A program made the translations under genes and the position numbers. A stretch of DNA of 64,000 bases from Elizabethkingia meningoseptica_A (GTDB taxonomy: Bacteria > Bacteroidota > Bacteroidia > Flavobacteriales > Weeksellaceae), in assembly GCF_045762675.1 (NCBI RefSeq), contig NZ_JBJDLK010000004.1, positions 62,001-126,000 on the forward strand. Direction: 5' to 3'. Below the pieces are notes generated by a model. That model was not told the DNA's origin. It ran no database searches and was given only the letters and a program-made list of their open reading frames with translations. Positions 16,879-25,997 of this stretch are shown here, piece by piece. Within the stretch, counting starts at the first letter, position 1. Each line of letters starts with the position of its first letter.

Positions 16879-18117
16879 ATGTTTTTTCTATACGATATAT
16901 CAATCTCTTTAATGGCCTTTGGAATGAAGGCTGCAGCGCTTTTTAACGAAAAAGTAAAGAAAGGCGTGGAGGGGAGAAAAGAATCTTTGCAACGCGTGCG
17001 ACAGCTATTTGCCAAAGAAGATAAAGTAATCTGGATGCATGCGGCGAGCCTTGGAGAATATGAACAGGGGCTTCCGGTTCTGGAGAAACTGAAAATACAA
17101 TATCCTGATTATAAAACTCTCGTTACCTTTTTCTCGCCTTCAGGTTATGAAAATGTAGTAAAGAAAAAAACAGTTGCGGATGTTGTATGTTATCTTCCGT
17201 TTGATAAAAAGAAAACCATTCAGGAATTTCTGGACTCATTTAATACGGTTCTTTTTTTTACGGTAAAATATGATTTTTGGTACAGATTGCTTGAGGGATT
17301 GCAGCAGAGATCCGTTCCAACTTATGTAGTGTCTGCTTTGTTCTATGAGAAACAAAGTTTCTTTACCTCCAGAGGAAAATTCTTTGTGGAACAGCTTAAG
17401 AAAAATATAAATCTGTTTTTTCACCAGACAGAGCATTCTTTAAAGCTGGCAGAATCAATCGGGCTAACCAATTCTTTATATACAGGAGATACCAGATTTG
17501 ACCGTGTGAAGCAGAATGTAAAGAACTTCACTGAAATCCCTTTTATTAAAGAATTTATTCAGGATAAACCAGTATTGGTGGTGGGAAGTTCCTGGGAAGC
17601 AGAAGAGAGTCTGGTTGAAAAGCTGATATCTGAAAATACAGAAGTCAGAATTATTTTGGCGCCACATGATCTGAAACGAGTACCACAAATAAAACAACGT
17701 TTTTCAGAAAAAGCAATGTTGTACAGTAGTATAGTTGATCATCAATCATCAGTTATCAATTATCAATTATTGATTATTGATAATATAGGGATGCTTTCCC
17801 GTTTGTATAACTATGCAGATGTTGCTGTTGTAGGCGGAGGCTTTCATAGCGCTGGTCTGCATAATATTCTGGAAGCAGCAGCATATGGAATTCCTGTTGT
17901 TTTTGGAAATCATTACCGTAAGAATCCTGAAGCGGATAATTTGGTTCAGGCAAATGCTGCCAGAAACTTCCCTGATGAAAACAGTGCTGCACTGTTTGTC
18001 GAAGAACTGTTCACTGATAAGAATCTACGTACACAAATGGCGGATCAAGCAAAAGAGTTTATTGCTCACCAACCGGATGCAGCCGCTATTATTCTTGATC
18101 ATATTCACACTGCATAA
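16879..18117 (+). CDS. waaA: 3-deoxy-D-manno-octulosonic acid (Kdo) transferase
   Basis: WaaA adds Kdo to lipid IV-A at the inner-membrane face, the step that joins lipid A to the lipopolysaccharide core. The 412-residue protein begins with a hydrophobic anchor (MFFLYDISISLMAFGM). It contains WMHAASLGEYEQGLPVLEKL, SALFYEKQSFF, TGDTRFDRV and the donor-binding region VAVVGGGFHSAGLHNILEAA. A low-complexity ATCA-rich tract at 17735-17785 encodes a stretch (IVDHQSSVINYQLLIIDN) that stays in frame just before the conserved IDNIGMLSRLY. It looks like a tolerated repeat insertion. LpxB in this window serves the same pathway. Confidence 0.92.
   Translation: MFFLYDISISLMAFGMKAAALFNEKVKKGVEGRKESLQRVRQLFAKEDKVIWMHAASLGEYEQGLPVLEKLKIQYPDYKTLVTFFSPSGYENVVKKKTVADVVCYLPFDKKKTIQEFLDSFNTVLFFTVKYDFWYRLLEGLQQRSVPTYVVSALFYEKQSFFTSRGKFFVEQLKKNINLFFHQTEHSLKLAESIGLTNSLYTGDTRFDRVKQNVKNFTEIPFIKEFIQDKPVLVVGSSWEAEESLVEKLISENTEVRIILAPHDLKRVPQIKQRFSEKAMLYSSIVDHQSSVINYQLLIIDNIGMLSRLYNYADVAVVGGGFHSAGLHNILEAAAYGIPVVFGNHYRKNPEADNLVQANAARNFPDENSAALFVEELFTDKNLRTQMADQAKEFIAHQPDAAAIILDHIHTA
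17735..17785. repeat. ATCA-rich near-palindromic tract inside waaA
   Basis: Short units of the type TCATCAA, TTATCAA and TTATTGAT follow each other for about 50 bp. The second half is close to the reverse complement of the first apart from small indels. It stays in frame within waaA. Confidence 0.6.
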
Positions 18118-18152
18118 TATTTACATAAAGTTGTTAAAAGGCCTGGAAAGAA

Positions 18153-18534
18153 TCTGTCTTTTTATTTATTACAGCTTTTTTTCCTATCGGATCATGTAGT
18201 TCAGTGATAATGATGATGATTATTTAGTTGTTGAACCCGCTGAGGTGTATGGAAGCTGGAAGCTTGCATCTTTTACTATTGAAGGAAACGGCCAGAGCAA
18301 AGTTTTTAATGATGAATGTTTCCGCAGGTGTACTGTTTTATTTAACTGGCAGATGGTAAAGGAGTAGCGTGTAGTTATGAAAGTATTTCAACACCCGGAA
18401 CCTGCAGGTCGTCAGGGTACCTTAATATGACTTTTAATGTCAGGAATAATATAATCTGCCAGACTTATACAAGCGGACAGAAAGATGAAGCGAAAGTAGA
18501 AAGAGTGACGAATACAAGGCTTGTGATTTCATAA
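18153..18534 (+). pseudogene. Broken lipocalin-like lipoprotein gene
   Basis: Three frames in turn give one plausible lipoprotein. The first is a signal segment LFITAFFPIGSCSS (18153-18202). The second is SDNDDDYLVVEPAEVYGSW followed by KLASFTIEGNG and ECFRRCTVLFN (from 18203, stopped at 18367). The third is ADGKGVACSYESISTPGTC through to TNTRLVIS and a stop at 18532-18534 (from 18349). The pattern of lipobox, GSWKL and paired cysteines resembles lipocalin-like (PF13648-type) lipoproteins of flavobacteria. At least two frameshifts are needed, and no ATG starts the first segment. It sits between waaA and leuS. Sequencing error at both sites is possible but less likely than true decay. Confidence 0.7.
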
Positions 18535-18624
18535 AACAAGATTGTTGATCATATAAAGGTGAAGGTTACATTAAAGTATATCAAGGCATAACAAGAAAGT
18601 AAAACTCAGTATAATTTAATATAT

Positions 18625-18650
18625 CTCCACATCGTTTTGTGGAGTTTTTT
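18625..18650 (+). terminator. Terminator upstream of leuS
   Basis: CTCCAC (18625-18630), 8-base loop, GTGGAG (18639-18644), then a T-run. It isolates leuS from the waaA/pseudogene side. Confidence 0.75.
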
Positions 18651-18662
18651 ATTTTTATATTG

Positions 18663-18670
18663 TACTTTTG
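18663..18670 (+). promoter_or_regulatory. Promoter -7 element for leuS
   Basis: TACTTTTG (TAnnTTTG) with a possible -33 TTG at 18637-18639, 23 bp upstream. It predicts a leader of about 27 bases before the GTG start. Confidence 0.6.
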
Positions 18671-18702
18671 TGAGAAAGTAATTTTTAATAAAATTTTATA
18701 AA

Positions 18703-21522
18703 GTGTACTACGATCATAACCAGATTGAAAGCAAATGGCAACAGTATTGGGCCGCTAACGAAACTTACAAAACAGAAGCAAAATCCACTAAACCCAAATA
18801 TTATGTACTTGATATGTTCCCTTATCCATCGGGAGCAGGGCTGCATGTAGGTCATCCGCTGGGGTATATTGCTTCGGATATTGTGAGCCGTTATAAAAGA
18901 CATCAGGGATTTAGTGTATTACATCCTATTGGTTATGACAGCTTTGGATTGCCGGCTGAACAGTATGCTATTCAGACAGGCCAGCATCCGGCAATTACGA
19001 CAGAAGAAAATATAAACCGTTACGAGAAGCAGATGAAAAGAATAGGCTTCTCTTTTGACTGGTCAAGACAATTCCGTACTTCAGATGCGAGTTATTATAA
19101 ATTTACCCAATGGATTTTTATTGAATTGTTCCATTCCTGGTATAATAACAATACAGATAAAGCTGAATCTATCAATACCCTTGTACAGTACCTTTCAGAA
19201 AGAGGAACTGAGGGACTTAATGCTGTTCAGACGGAGAAATTAAACTTCACCGCTGAGGAGTGGAATGCGAAATCTGAAAAAGAGCAGCAGGAAATCTTAT
19301 TAAATTATCGTTTGGCTTTCCGTGCAGAAACTACCGTAAACTGGTGCCCTGCATTGGGAACTGTACTGGCAAATGATGAGGTTATTAACGGTAAATCCGA
19401 ACGTGGTGGTTATCCTGTGTATCAGAAAAAAATGATGCAGTGGAGTATGAGAATTACAGCATACTCTGAAAGATTATTACAGGGACTAAAAACACTTGAC
19501 TGGCCGCAGCCGCTGAAAGATTCTCAGGAATACTGGATTGGTAAATCACAGGGAGCAGAAGTTAATTTTGCACTTGAAAATTCTGATGCCAAAGTAAAAG
19601 TATTTACAACACGTCCTGACACTATTTTTGGTTCTACATTTATGGTATTGGCTCCGGAGAGTCCTTTGGTTCAGGAGATCACTACCACTGAGCAGAAAGA
19701 AGAAGTTCAGCGTTATATAGAACAAACCTCTCTTAAATCGGAAAGAGACCGTATGGCGGACGTGAAAACAGTGTCTGGTGCATTTACCGGAGCTTATGCT
19801 GTTAATCCGTTTACAGGCAAGAAAATGCCGGTATATATATCTGATTATGTATTAATGGGATATGGTACAGGTGCTGTAATGGCTGTTCCTGCTCATGATG
19901 AAAGAGATCATCGTTTTGCTAAGAAATTCGGATTAGAAATCACAGAAGTGGTAGCCGGAGGTGAAAACGTTCAGGAAGAACCTTATATTGCAAAAGACGG
20001 AACCTGTATAAATTCAGATTTCCTGAACGGACTGAAATATGAAGAGGCAAAAGAAAAAGCAATTGCTGAGGTTGTAGGCCGCGGCTTAGGAAATGCGACA
20101 ACGAACTATCGTCAGAGAGATGCAATTTTCTCGCGTCAGAGATATTGGGGGGAACCTGTGCCTATCTATTACAAGGATGATGTTCCTTATACACTACCGG
20201 ACTCTGCGTTACCTTTAGAATTACCGGAAGTAGAGAAATACCTGCCAACAGAAGACGGAGATCCGCCATTGGGAAATGCAAAAGACTATGCATGGGATGA
20301 GGTGAATCAGAAAGTGGTTGCAACAGATTTAATCGATAATAAAACAATATTCCCGTTAGAGTTAAGTACAATGCCGGGATGGGCAGGAAGCTCATGGTAT
20401 TTCCTTAGATATATGGATCCGCATAACGAAACCTATTTTGCTGATAAAGAAATGACGGACTATTGGGGACAGGTGGATTTATATATTGGCGGAAGTGAAC
20501 ATGCAACCGGGCACTTGCTATATTCCCGTTTCTGGAACAAGTTTTTAAAAGACCGTGGTTATATCGGACAGGAAGAGCCTTTCCAGAAGCTGATTAATCA
20601 GGGGATGATTTTAGGGATGAGTGCTTTTGTATTCAGAATTGATGGTACAAATCAGTTTGTTTCTAAAAATCTGGCAAAAGATTATACCGTTCAAAAAATC
20701 CATGTTGATGTTTCTTTATTAAAAGGAGCAAGCGATGAGTTGGACACGGAAGCATTTAAAAACTGGAGACCTGAATTTAAAGATGCAGAATTTATTCTTG
20801 AAGAAGACGGAAAGTATATTACAGAACGTGAAGTTGAGAAGATGTCCAAGTCTAAATTCAATGTTGTGAATCCCGATGATATCTGCGATGAATACGGCGC
20901 TGACTGTCTTCGTTTGTATGAGATGTTTCTTGGTCCATTGGAGCAGTCCAAGCCGTGGAATACACAGGGACTTAGTGGCGTATATGGATTCTTAAAGCGC
21001 TTATGGAATCTTTACTTCAATGCCAATGATGAGTTTGAAGTAACGGACGAAGAGCCGACAAAAGAAGAGTACAGAGTTCTGCATACATTGATTCAAAAAG
21101 TATTGTTTGACATAGAGAATTTCTCTTTCAATACATCGGTAAGCTCATTTATGATTGCGGTGAATGAATTGACCAAACTGAAAACAAATAAGAGACAGAT
21201 TCTGGAGCCGCTTGCAGTTATTATTTCTCCTTATGCACCGCACATTACAGAAGAGATCTGGTCGCTTTTAGGCCATAATGAAAGTATTGAGTATGCAGCT
21301 TTTCCAGTATTAAATTCACAGTATCTTGAATTGGATGAGATAGAATATCCTGTGAGTTTTAATGGTAAGATGCGTTTTAAGGTAGCATTATCGGCAAATT
21401 TATCTCCAAAAGAGGTGGAAGAATCCGTGTTAAAGCTTGAAAAAACAATTGAAATATTAAATGGGGTAATTCCTAAAAAAATCATTGTAGTACCAAAAAA
21501 AATCGTTAATTTTGTTATTTAA
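18703..21522 (+). CDS. leuS: Leucyl-tRNA synthetase (GTG start)
   Basis: A 939-residue class I synthetase that charges tRNA-Leu. The HIGH-type motif is in MFPYPSGAGLHVGHPLGY (~36-53) and the KMSKS loop is in EKMSKSKFNVVNPDD (~709). A large CP1 editing domain between them (with TTRPDTIFGSTFMVLAP and MAVPAHDERDHRFA) removes mischarged amino acids. The start codon is GTG at 18703, confirmed by the conserved MYYDHNQIESKWQQYWAAN beginning and the promoter 33 bp upstream; no ATG is available nearby. The C-terminal domain is complete. Monocistronic. Confidence 0.95.
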   Translation: MYYDHNQIESKWQQYWAANETYKTEAKSTKPKYYVLDMFPYPSGAGLHVGHPLGYIASDIVSRYKRHQGFSVLHPIGYDSFGLPAEQYAIQTGQHPAITTEENINRYEKQMKRIGFSFDWSRQFRTSDASYYKFTQWIFIELFHSWYNNNTDKAESINTLVQYLSERGTEGLNAVQTEKLNFTAEEWNAKSEKEQQEILLNYRLAFRAETTVNWCPALGTVLANDEVINGKSERGGYPVYQKKMMQWSMRITAYSERLLQGLKTLDWPQPLKDSQEYWIGKSQGAEVNFALENSDAKVKVFTTRPDTIFGSTFMVLAPESPLVQEITTTEQKEEVQRYIEQTSLKSERDRMADVKTVSGAFTGAYAVNPFTGKKMPVYISDYVLMGYGTGAVMAVPAHDERDHRFAKKFGLEITEVVAGGENVQEEPYIAKDGTCINSDFLNGLKYEEAKEKAIAEVVGRGLGNATTNYRQRDAIFSRQRYWGEPVPIYYKDDVPYTLPDSALPLELPEVEKYLPTEDGDPPLGNAKDYAWDEVNQKVVATDLIDNKTIFPLELSTMPGWAGSSWYFLRYMDPHNETYFADKEMTDYWGQVDLYIGGSEHATGHLLYSRFWNKFLKDRGYIGQEEPFQKLINQGMILGMSAFVFRIDGTNQFVSKNLAKDYTVQKIHVDVSLLKGASDELDTEAFKNWRPEFKDAEFILEEDGKYITEREVEKMSKSKFNVVNPDDICDEYGADCLRLYEMFLGPLEQSKPWNTQGLSGVYGFLKRLWNLYFNANDEFEVTDEEPTKEEYRVLHTLIQKVLFDIENFSFNTSVSSFMIAVNELTKLKTNKRQILEPLAVIISPYAPHITEEIWSLLGHNESIEYAAFPVLNSQYLELDEIEYPVSFNGKMRFKVALSANLSPKEVEESVLKLEKTIEILNGVIPKKIIVVPKKIVNFVI

Positions 21523-21841
21523 CAAACTAATTTGTATGTAAAAGTTGTTTTGACAGGTAAAATGTAGTGTTGTGAAAAAATGTTAAAATGAATAAAAATT
21601 AACATTGGGTAATTGATAAAAAATAAAGGTGTTTATTCTTAATTTTTAAACAATTCTTTGTTTTTTAACAAATTCAGCATTGGTTTTTAAGCAAACATTT
21701 ATTCGAGAAAAACAAAAATACTTGTTGAAAAATGATAAAAATCATTATTATTGAGATTCTGGTTTGCATTTTCCAATAAAATGACTTTAATTTACAACCT
21801 CAAAAAAATAAAAAATTAAACAATAAATAATTTAGATTAAT
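21523..21841. other. AT-rich intergenic region before exbB (319 bp)
   Basis: No open frame of note, no RNA gene and no clean TAnnTTTG element is seen. It holds a weak ACAAA/TTTGT hairpin just after leuS without a T-run. Poly-A/T stretches then run up to the exbB start. It probably contains the promoter and a long leader of the strongly biased exbB operon, but I cannot point to the exact site. Confidence 0.4.
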
Positions 21842-22714
21842 ATGGAAATGAATGTTTCAAACACAGAGCACGAAGTTGTTGCTAAAAAGAAGGGAGGTTT
21901 AAATCCTGCAATTGTAATCCCTATTTTATTTGTAGTCGGTATTGCAATTTACTTATTTGTATTCGGTAATCCAGGTAACTTTAAGAAGAATCCTGCTTTA
22001 GATGGTGTTGCATCTGTTGCTTTAGCAGATATTAAATCTACTGACCTTCACCCTGCTGAAGGTAAACCAATGGGTATTGTTTACATGGGTGGTCCAATTG
22101 TACCAATCCTTCTTACGTTTATGATTACTGTGGTTGTATTCTCTATCGAAAGATATTTCGTTCTTAAGAAAGCTTCTGGTAGCGGTAACTTGGATAACTT
22201 CGTAAACACTGTTAGAGGTTATTTAAACAGAAACGAAATCAACGCTGCACTAGAAGAGTGTGACAGACAACAAGGTTCTGTTGGTAACGTTGTTAAGGAA
22301 GGTCTTACAACTTACAAAGCTCTTGAGCACGATAACACAATGAACAAAGAACAAAAACTAGTTGCTTTAGGTAAATCTTTAGAAGAAGCTACTACTCTTG
22401 AAATGCCAATGCTTGAAAAGAACATGATGATTCTTTCTACTTTAGGTACTGTTGCTACGTTAGTTGCACTACTAGGTACGGTAATCGGTATGATCAAGGC
22501 GTTCTCTGCTTTAGGTTCTGGAGGTGGTACTCCTGACTCTGCTGCATTATCAGTAGGTATCTCTGAAGCACTTATTAATACAGCTTTAGGTATTGGTACT
22601 TCTGCTGTTGCAATTATTCTTTATAATTTCTTTACTTCTAAGATTGACGGATTAACTTACAAGATTGACGAAATCGGAATGAGCATCCAACAGTCTTTTG
22701 CAGAGCATAACTAA
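21842..22714 (+). CDS. exbB: ExbB/TolQ-type proton channel subunit
   Basis: A 290-residue inner-membrane protein of the MotA/TolQ/ExbB family, which with ExbD turns proton flow into work on TonB. It has an extra N-terminal helix (AIVIPILFVVGIAIYLFVFG, ~22-41) and the three family helices near residues 78-102, 195-220 and 240-262. LSTLGTVATLVALLGTVIGM and ALINTALGIGTSAVAIILYN carry the conserved pore Thr/Gly residues. Third positions favour a few codons (GGT, CTT, GTT) more than neighbouring genes, a sign of high expression. It is the first gene of an exbB-exbD-exbD-tonB operon. Confidence 0.92.
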   Translation: MEMNVSNTEHEVVAKKKGGLNPAIVIPILFVVGIAIYLFVFGNPGNFKKNPALDGVASVALADIKSTDLHPAEGKPMGIVYMGGPIVPILLTFMITVVVFSIERYFVLKKASGSGNLDNFVNTVRGYLNRNEINAALEECDRQQGSVGNVVKEGLTTYKALEHDNTMNKEQKLVALGKSLEEATTLEMPMLEKNMMILSTLGTVATLVALLGTVIGMIKAFSALGSGGGTPDSAALSVGISEALINTALGIGTSAVAIILYNFFTSKIDGLTYKIDEIGMSIQQSFAEHN

Positions 22715-22768
22715 TCTGACAGAATTATTAATTCTGTTTAAGTATAATAAATAATAAAGAAATAAGAA

Positions 22769-23365
22769 ATGGCGAGAGTTAAACCAAAACGACATGGTGT
22801 AGTTACCGATATGACGGCAATGACGGATGTTGCTTTCCTACTTCTTACGTTCTTCATTCTGACAGCGCAGTTTAAAAAACCAGATGCCGAGGCTATTACA
22901 ACGCCATCATCTATTTCTACAACTTCGTTAGATGATACTAACTTAATGACGATTAGTATCACTCCGGACGGAAGATACTTCTTCACTCCAATAGATAACA
23001 ACTCTGAGAAAACTCAGGTTCTTGATAAAATGGCAGGGCAATACAGAGTAGGTTTTACACCTGCTGAAAAGACTGCATTTGTTAAGTTACCTATGGTTGG
23101 AGCATCTATGTCACAGATGAAAAGTTATCTTAACCTGTCGGATGAGCAGAGAGCGAATGTAAAAGGTAGTACAATCCCAATGGACAGCGTGAATAAAGAG
23201 CTGGTTGATTGGGTAAAATATAGTTTGGAAGTTAATCCGGAAGCAAGACTTGCAATTAGAGGAGATGCGAAAGCACAGTACCCTAAATTTAAAGCTTTGT
23301 TTGAGGGATTAAAAGATATTAAGTTTTATAAATTCGTTCTGATTACTTCTTCTGAAAATCAGTAA
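22769..23365 (+). CDS. exbD: ExbD/TolR-type subunit, first copy
   Basis: A 198-residue protein with a short cytoplasmic tail and one membrane helix (~17-35). The helix carries the proton-binding Asp in DMTAMTDVAFLLLTFFIL (first or second Asp of the motif). A periplasmic domain then ends with AIRGDAKAQYPKFKALFEGLKD. It lies 54 bp after exbB and 13 bp before a second exbD. Two different ExbD-like subunits are common in Bacteroidota Ton systems. This one has a longer periplasmic part than the enterobacterial form (~140 residues total). Confidence 0.9.
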   Translation: MARVKPKRHGVVTDMTAMTDVAFLLLTFFILTAQFKKPDAEAITTPSSISTTSLDDTNLMTISITPDGRYFFTPIDNNSEKTQVLDKMAGQYRVGFTPAEKTAFVKLPMVGASMSQMKSYLNLSDEQRANVKGSTIPMDSVNKELVDWVKYSLEVNPEARLAIRGDAKAQYPKFKALFEGLKDIKFYKFVLITSSENQ

Positions 23366-23378
23366 AAAATAATTTAGT

Positions 23379-23921
23379 ATGGCAGAAGTACAAGTACAGG
23401 AGAAAGGCGGGAAAGGCGGCAAGGTCCGCTCGAAAAAAATGAATGTAAGGGTCGATATGACCCCGATGGTTGACTTAGGTTTTCTTTTGATTACATTCTT
23501 CATGTTAGCAACTACATTAAGTAAGCCTAACACGATGGATATGAAATTGCCAGCAAAACCAGATAAAAATCAACCGACAGATATTCCTGAAATCGACCTT
23601 ACAAACTCAATTACGTTTTTGTTAGGGAAAGATGATAAAGTTTATTACCACCAGTTAGACCAGACAGGTTTAACTGATCCAAGTAAACTTCAGGAAACAT
23701 CTTTTGATAAGAATGGTATTGAAAAGGTGATAGACGATGCTAAAAAGAGAGCTCGTAAACCAGATATCTTCACTGTAATTATTAAACCAACAGATGACTC
23801 AAACTACAAAAACTTTGTAGATTTGTTAGATGAAATGGCAATTACGAAAAGTGAGAGATATGGTATCGGCGAGGTAAAACCTTGGGAGCAGAAAATCTAT
23901 GATCAGAAAATAGGTAAATAA
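23379..23921 (+). CDS. exbD: ExbD/TolR-type subunit, second copy
   Basis: A 180-residue paralogue of the preceding gene with a basic, glycine-rich N-terminus (GGKGGKVRSKK). The helix motif VDMTPMVDLGFLLITFFML (~24-42) has the proton-carrying Asp in place. The periplasmic domain differs (KPDIFTVIIKPTDDSNYKNFVDLLDEMAIT), so the two copies probably form a mixed dimer inside the ExbB ring. The gene is followed after 33 bp by tonB. Confidence 0.9.
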   Translation: MAEVQVQEKGGKGGKVRSKKMNVRVDMTPMVDLGFLLITFFMLATTLSKPNTMDMKLPAKPDKNQPTDIPEIDLTNSITFLLGKDDKVYYHQLDQTGLTDPSKLQETSFDKNGIEKVIDDAKKRARKPDIFTVIIKPTDDSNYKNFVDLLDEMAITKSERYGIGEVKPWEQKIYDQKIGK

Positions 23922-23954
23922 TAAGTTACCTTTTTTAACCAAAATAATTTAATT

Positions 23955-24791
23955 ATGTCAGTAGATAATATTAATGCCTCTTACGATAAGCCAATAGAAT
24001 TGGACGAAATCGTATTTGAGCATAGAAATAAAGAGTACGGGGCGTATGATCTAAGAAAAAGTTACAGACCTATACTGACAAAATCTTTTTTAGTAGGTAC
24101 AGCGTTATTTTTATTTGCTGTTCTTGCTCCTTTAGTTTATTTAAAAATTAAAGAAGGGCAACAGAAAGAAGAGACTAAAGTGTCAGTGGACTTAACAGAT
24201 ATCAAAGATCTTCCACCTCCACCGGAGCAGGAAAAAGAACTTCCTCCTCCGCCACCACCGCCACCGGTTGAACCTCCTAAGCAGGAAATTGTGAAGGATA
24301 TGATTCCGGAGCCAAAACCAAACCCTAAAGTAGAGGAACCACCTAAGAAAATTGACGAGGTAAAAGAAACTACTATTGGTACGGTTAATCAGGAAGGTGA
24401 AAAGGTGAAGTCATATACACCGCCGCCACCACCACCAAGTTCAGGTACTGGTAAAGCAGTGGAAACACCTAAACCGACCAACGAGATTGTTGATCGAGTA
24501 GACCAGGAAGCAGTATTCGGAGGAGGTATTGATAAATTCAGAAACCTGTTCCAAAGTAATTTTGATAACGGATCTGTAGAAGGTGAAGGTACTTTAAAAA
24601 CAACGGTAACTTTCGTTGTTGAAAGAGATGGTAGCCTTTCAGACGTTAAAGCTTCAGGACCTAACTCAGACTTTAACAGAGAAGCAGAAAGAACTGTAAG
24701 ATCTATTAAAGGAAAGTGGACTCCAGGTAAAGTAAATGGTGAACCGGTAAGATCTAGATTCAGATTCCCGGTAACTATGAACTTCGAATAA
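23955..24791 (+). CDS. tonB: TonB energy-transducing protein
   Basis: A 278-residue protein that spans the periplasm and pulls on outer-membrane receptors. Its cytoplasmic N-terminus (DEIVFEHRNKEYGAYDLRKSY) is typical of Bacteroidota TonB. One membrane helix lies at ~40-60. A Pro-rich linker follows (runs of PPPP near residues 77-105 and 155-160). The C-terminal TonB domain (~180-278) has VTFVVERDGSLSDVKASG and SIKGKWTPGKVNGEPVRSRFRFPVT. It is the last gene of the motor operon, before a terminator. Confidence 0.92.
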   Translation: MSVDNINASYDKPIELDEIVFEHRNKEYGAYDLRKSYRPILTKSFLVGTALFLFAVLAPLVYLKIKEGQQKEETKVSVDLTDIKDLPPPPEQEKELPPPPPPPPVEPPKQEIVKDMIPEPKPNPKVEEPPKKIDEVKETTIGTVNQEGEKVKSYTPPPPPPSSGTGKAVETPKPTNEIVDRVDQEAVFGGGIDKFRNLFQSNFDNGSVEGEGTLKTTVTFVVERDGSLSDVKASGPNSDFNREAERTVRSIKGKWTPGKVNGEPVRSRFRFPVTMNFE

Positions 24792-24812
24792 GTTTATACA
24801 GAATTCATATAA

Positions 24813-24840
24813 AAAGAGAAGCGAGAGCTTCTCTTTTTTT
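24813..24840 (+). terminator. Terminator after tonB
   Basis: AAAGAGAAGC, loop GAGA, GCTTCTCTTT, followed by a T-run. Confidence 0.85.
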
Positions 24841-24842
24841 TG

Positions 24843-24850
24843 TACTTTTG
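24843..24850 (+). promoter_or_regulatory. Promoter -7 element abutting the next start codon
   Basis: TACTTTTG (TAnnTTTG) ends only 5 bp before the ATG at 24856, so transcription would start at or near the start codon (possible leaderless mRNA). Confidence 0.5.
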
Positions 24851-24855
24851 TTTTT

Positions 24856-25050
24856 ATGACGTTTAATTTATTATCTCTTGTAGCAGGAATATGTTACATA
24901 ACGCTGGGTATTTTTGTGATTAGCTACAAATTTTTAGTAGTTCCCCTGGAAGCTAATATTGCTTATTTATTGGGGGGATTGCTTATTATATACGGTGTGT
25001 TCAGATTAGTAAGAGTAATAAATAAGTTTAGAAAGAGAAATGAAGAATAG
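24856..25050 (+). CDS. Small two-helix membrane protein
   Basis: A 64-residue protein made almost entirely of two membrane helices (~5-25 and ~32-52) with a basic tail, VRVINKFRKRNEE. I do not recognise a family with a known function. It is set between the TonB motor operon and a PstS-like lipoprotein gene that it overlaps by 11 bases, so it is clearly translated with that gene. A positively charged C-terminus suggests a hairpin with its ends in the cytoplasm. The function is unknown. Confidence 0.65.
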   Translation: MTFNLLSLVAGICYITLGIFVISYKFLVVPLEANIAYLLGGLLIIYGVFRLVRVINKFRKRNEE

Positions 25051-25900
25051 CCTTTTTTTACTTGTTTCATTTATTCTGTTTGTTTCATGTAAGAATGACA
25101 AAAAGAATGATTATGATACAGGCAGCATTGTAGTAGCAACTGACCCTTCTTTTTTCAACATATCAGATGCTTTATCATACCGGTATATGAAAGTTTATCC
25201 GGAAGCAAAGATAGAGCTGAAACAGATGAAGGAAAAAGAGGCATTAAAAGAACTGATAGATAATAAAATTTCTACCATTGTAATGTCGCGTGAGCTTACC
25301 GAAGCTGAGAAAACAGCATTTCTTAATAATATTAAATTAAAAGCTGTTCCGGCATATTTTGCAGCTGATGCTTTGGTCTTTATTGTGCCAAAGGATTCTC
25401 CAATGGATAAGATTTCTGTAGATGACGTAAAGAAATTGCTGACCGAAGGAAAGAGGACTTTAATATTTGATGGTGCAAATAGCAGCAATACAGACTATAT
25501 TGCCAATAAATTAAACCTGGATCCTGCTAAAATGCAGTATTCCTCTCTGAATTCAAATGAAGAGATTATAGATAATCTTGCAAAGTATCCTAATAATATC
25601 GGGGTTATAGGACTGAATACGATCAGTAGGCCTTATGATGAAAAAGCTAAGGAATTGAGAGCTAAAATTAAAATACTTAATGTAACTGATGCTAGAGGAG
25701 AATTTGCTCCCAGCAGAGAAAACCTGAGATACCAGCGTTATCCGTTTACCCGATTGTTATATTTCCTTACCAACGAAGGAAATTTTGGAGTAGGAAATGG
25801 GTTTATACGTTATTCCTGTAGTCAGGTAGGCCAGCTGATTGTTGATAAAAATGGTCTTCAGCCCTACTACCTGTATAAAAGAATGGTTGAAATCAAGTAA
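25040..25900 (+). CDS. PstS-like substrate-binding lipoprotein
   Basis: A 286-residue lipoprotein (lipobox LFVSCKND, Cys ~17) of the PBP-like family of phosphate-type binding proteins. The start of the mature chain (GSIVVATDPSFFNISDAL) and PKDSPMDKISVDDVKKLLTEG (~118-138) are typical of this fold. YPNNIGVIGLNTIS and YPFTRLLYFLTNEG follow. No ABC permease or ATPase is nearby, so it is unlikely to act as a standard phosphate importer. It overlaps the small membrane-protein gene and precedes a TPR protein gene. A link to the Ton cluster is suggested only by position. Confidence 0.7.
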   Translation: MKNSLFLLVSFILFVSCKNDKKNDYDTGSIVVATDPSFFNISDALSYRYMKVYPEAKIELKQMKEKEALKELIDNKISTIVMSRELTEAEKTAFLNNIKLKAVPAYFAADALVFIVPKDSPMDKISVDDVKKLLTEGKRTLIFDGANSSNTDYIANKLNLDPAKMQYSSLNSNEEIIDNLAKYPNNIGVIGLNTISRPYDEKAKELRAKIKILNVTDARGEFAPSRENLRYQRYPFTRLLYFLTNEGNFGVGNGFIRYSCSQVGQLIVDKNGLQPYYLYKRMVEIK

Positions 25901-25997
25901 ATATTAATATTTTTTTAACACTATTCTCATAATATATGGAATAGTAATTGTGTTTATATTGAAGAAGAATAATTAATAATAAAAAATCAAAATAATT

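Noticed and set aside
21523..21560. Hairpin after leuS as a terminator
   Set aside because: The ACAAA/TTTGT stem is short and not followed by a T-run.
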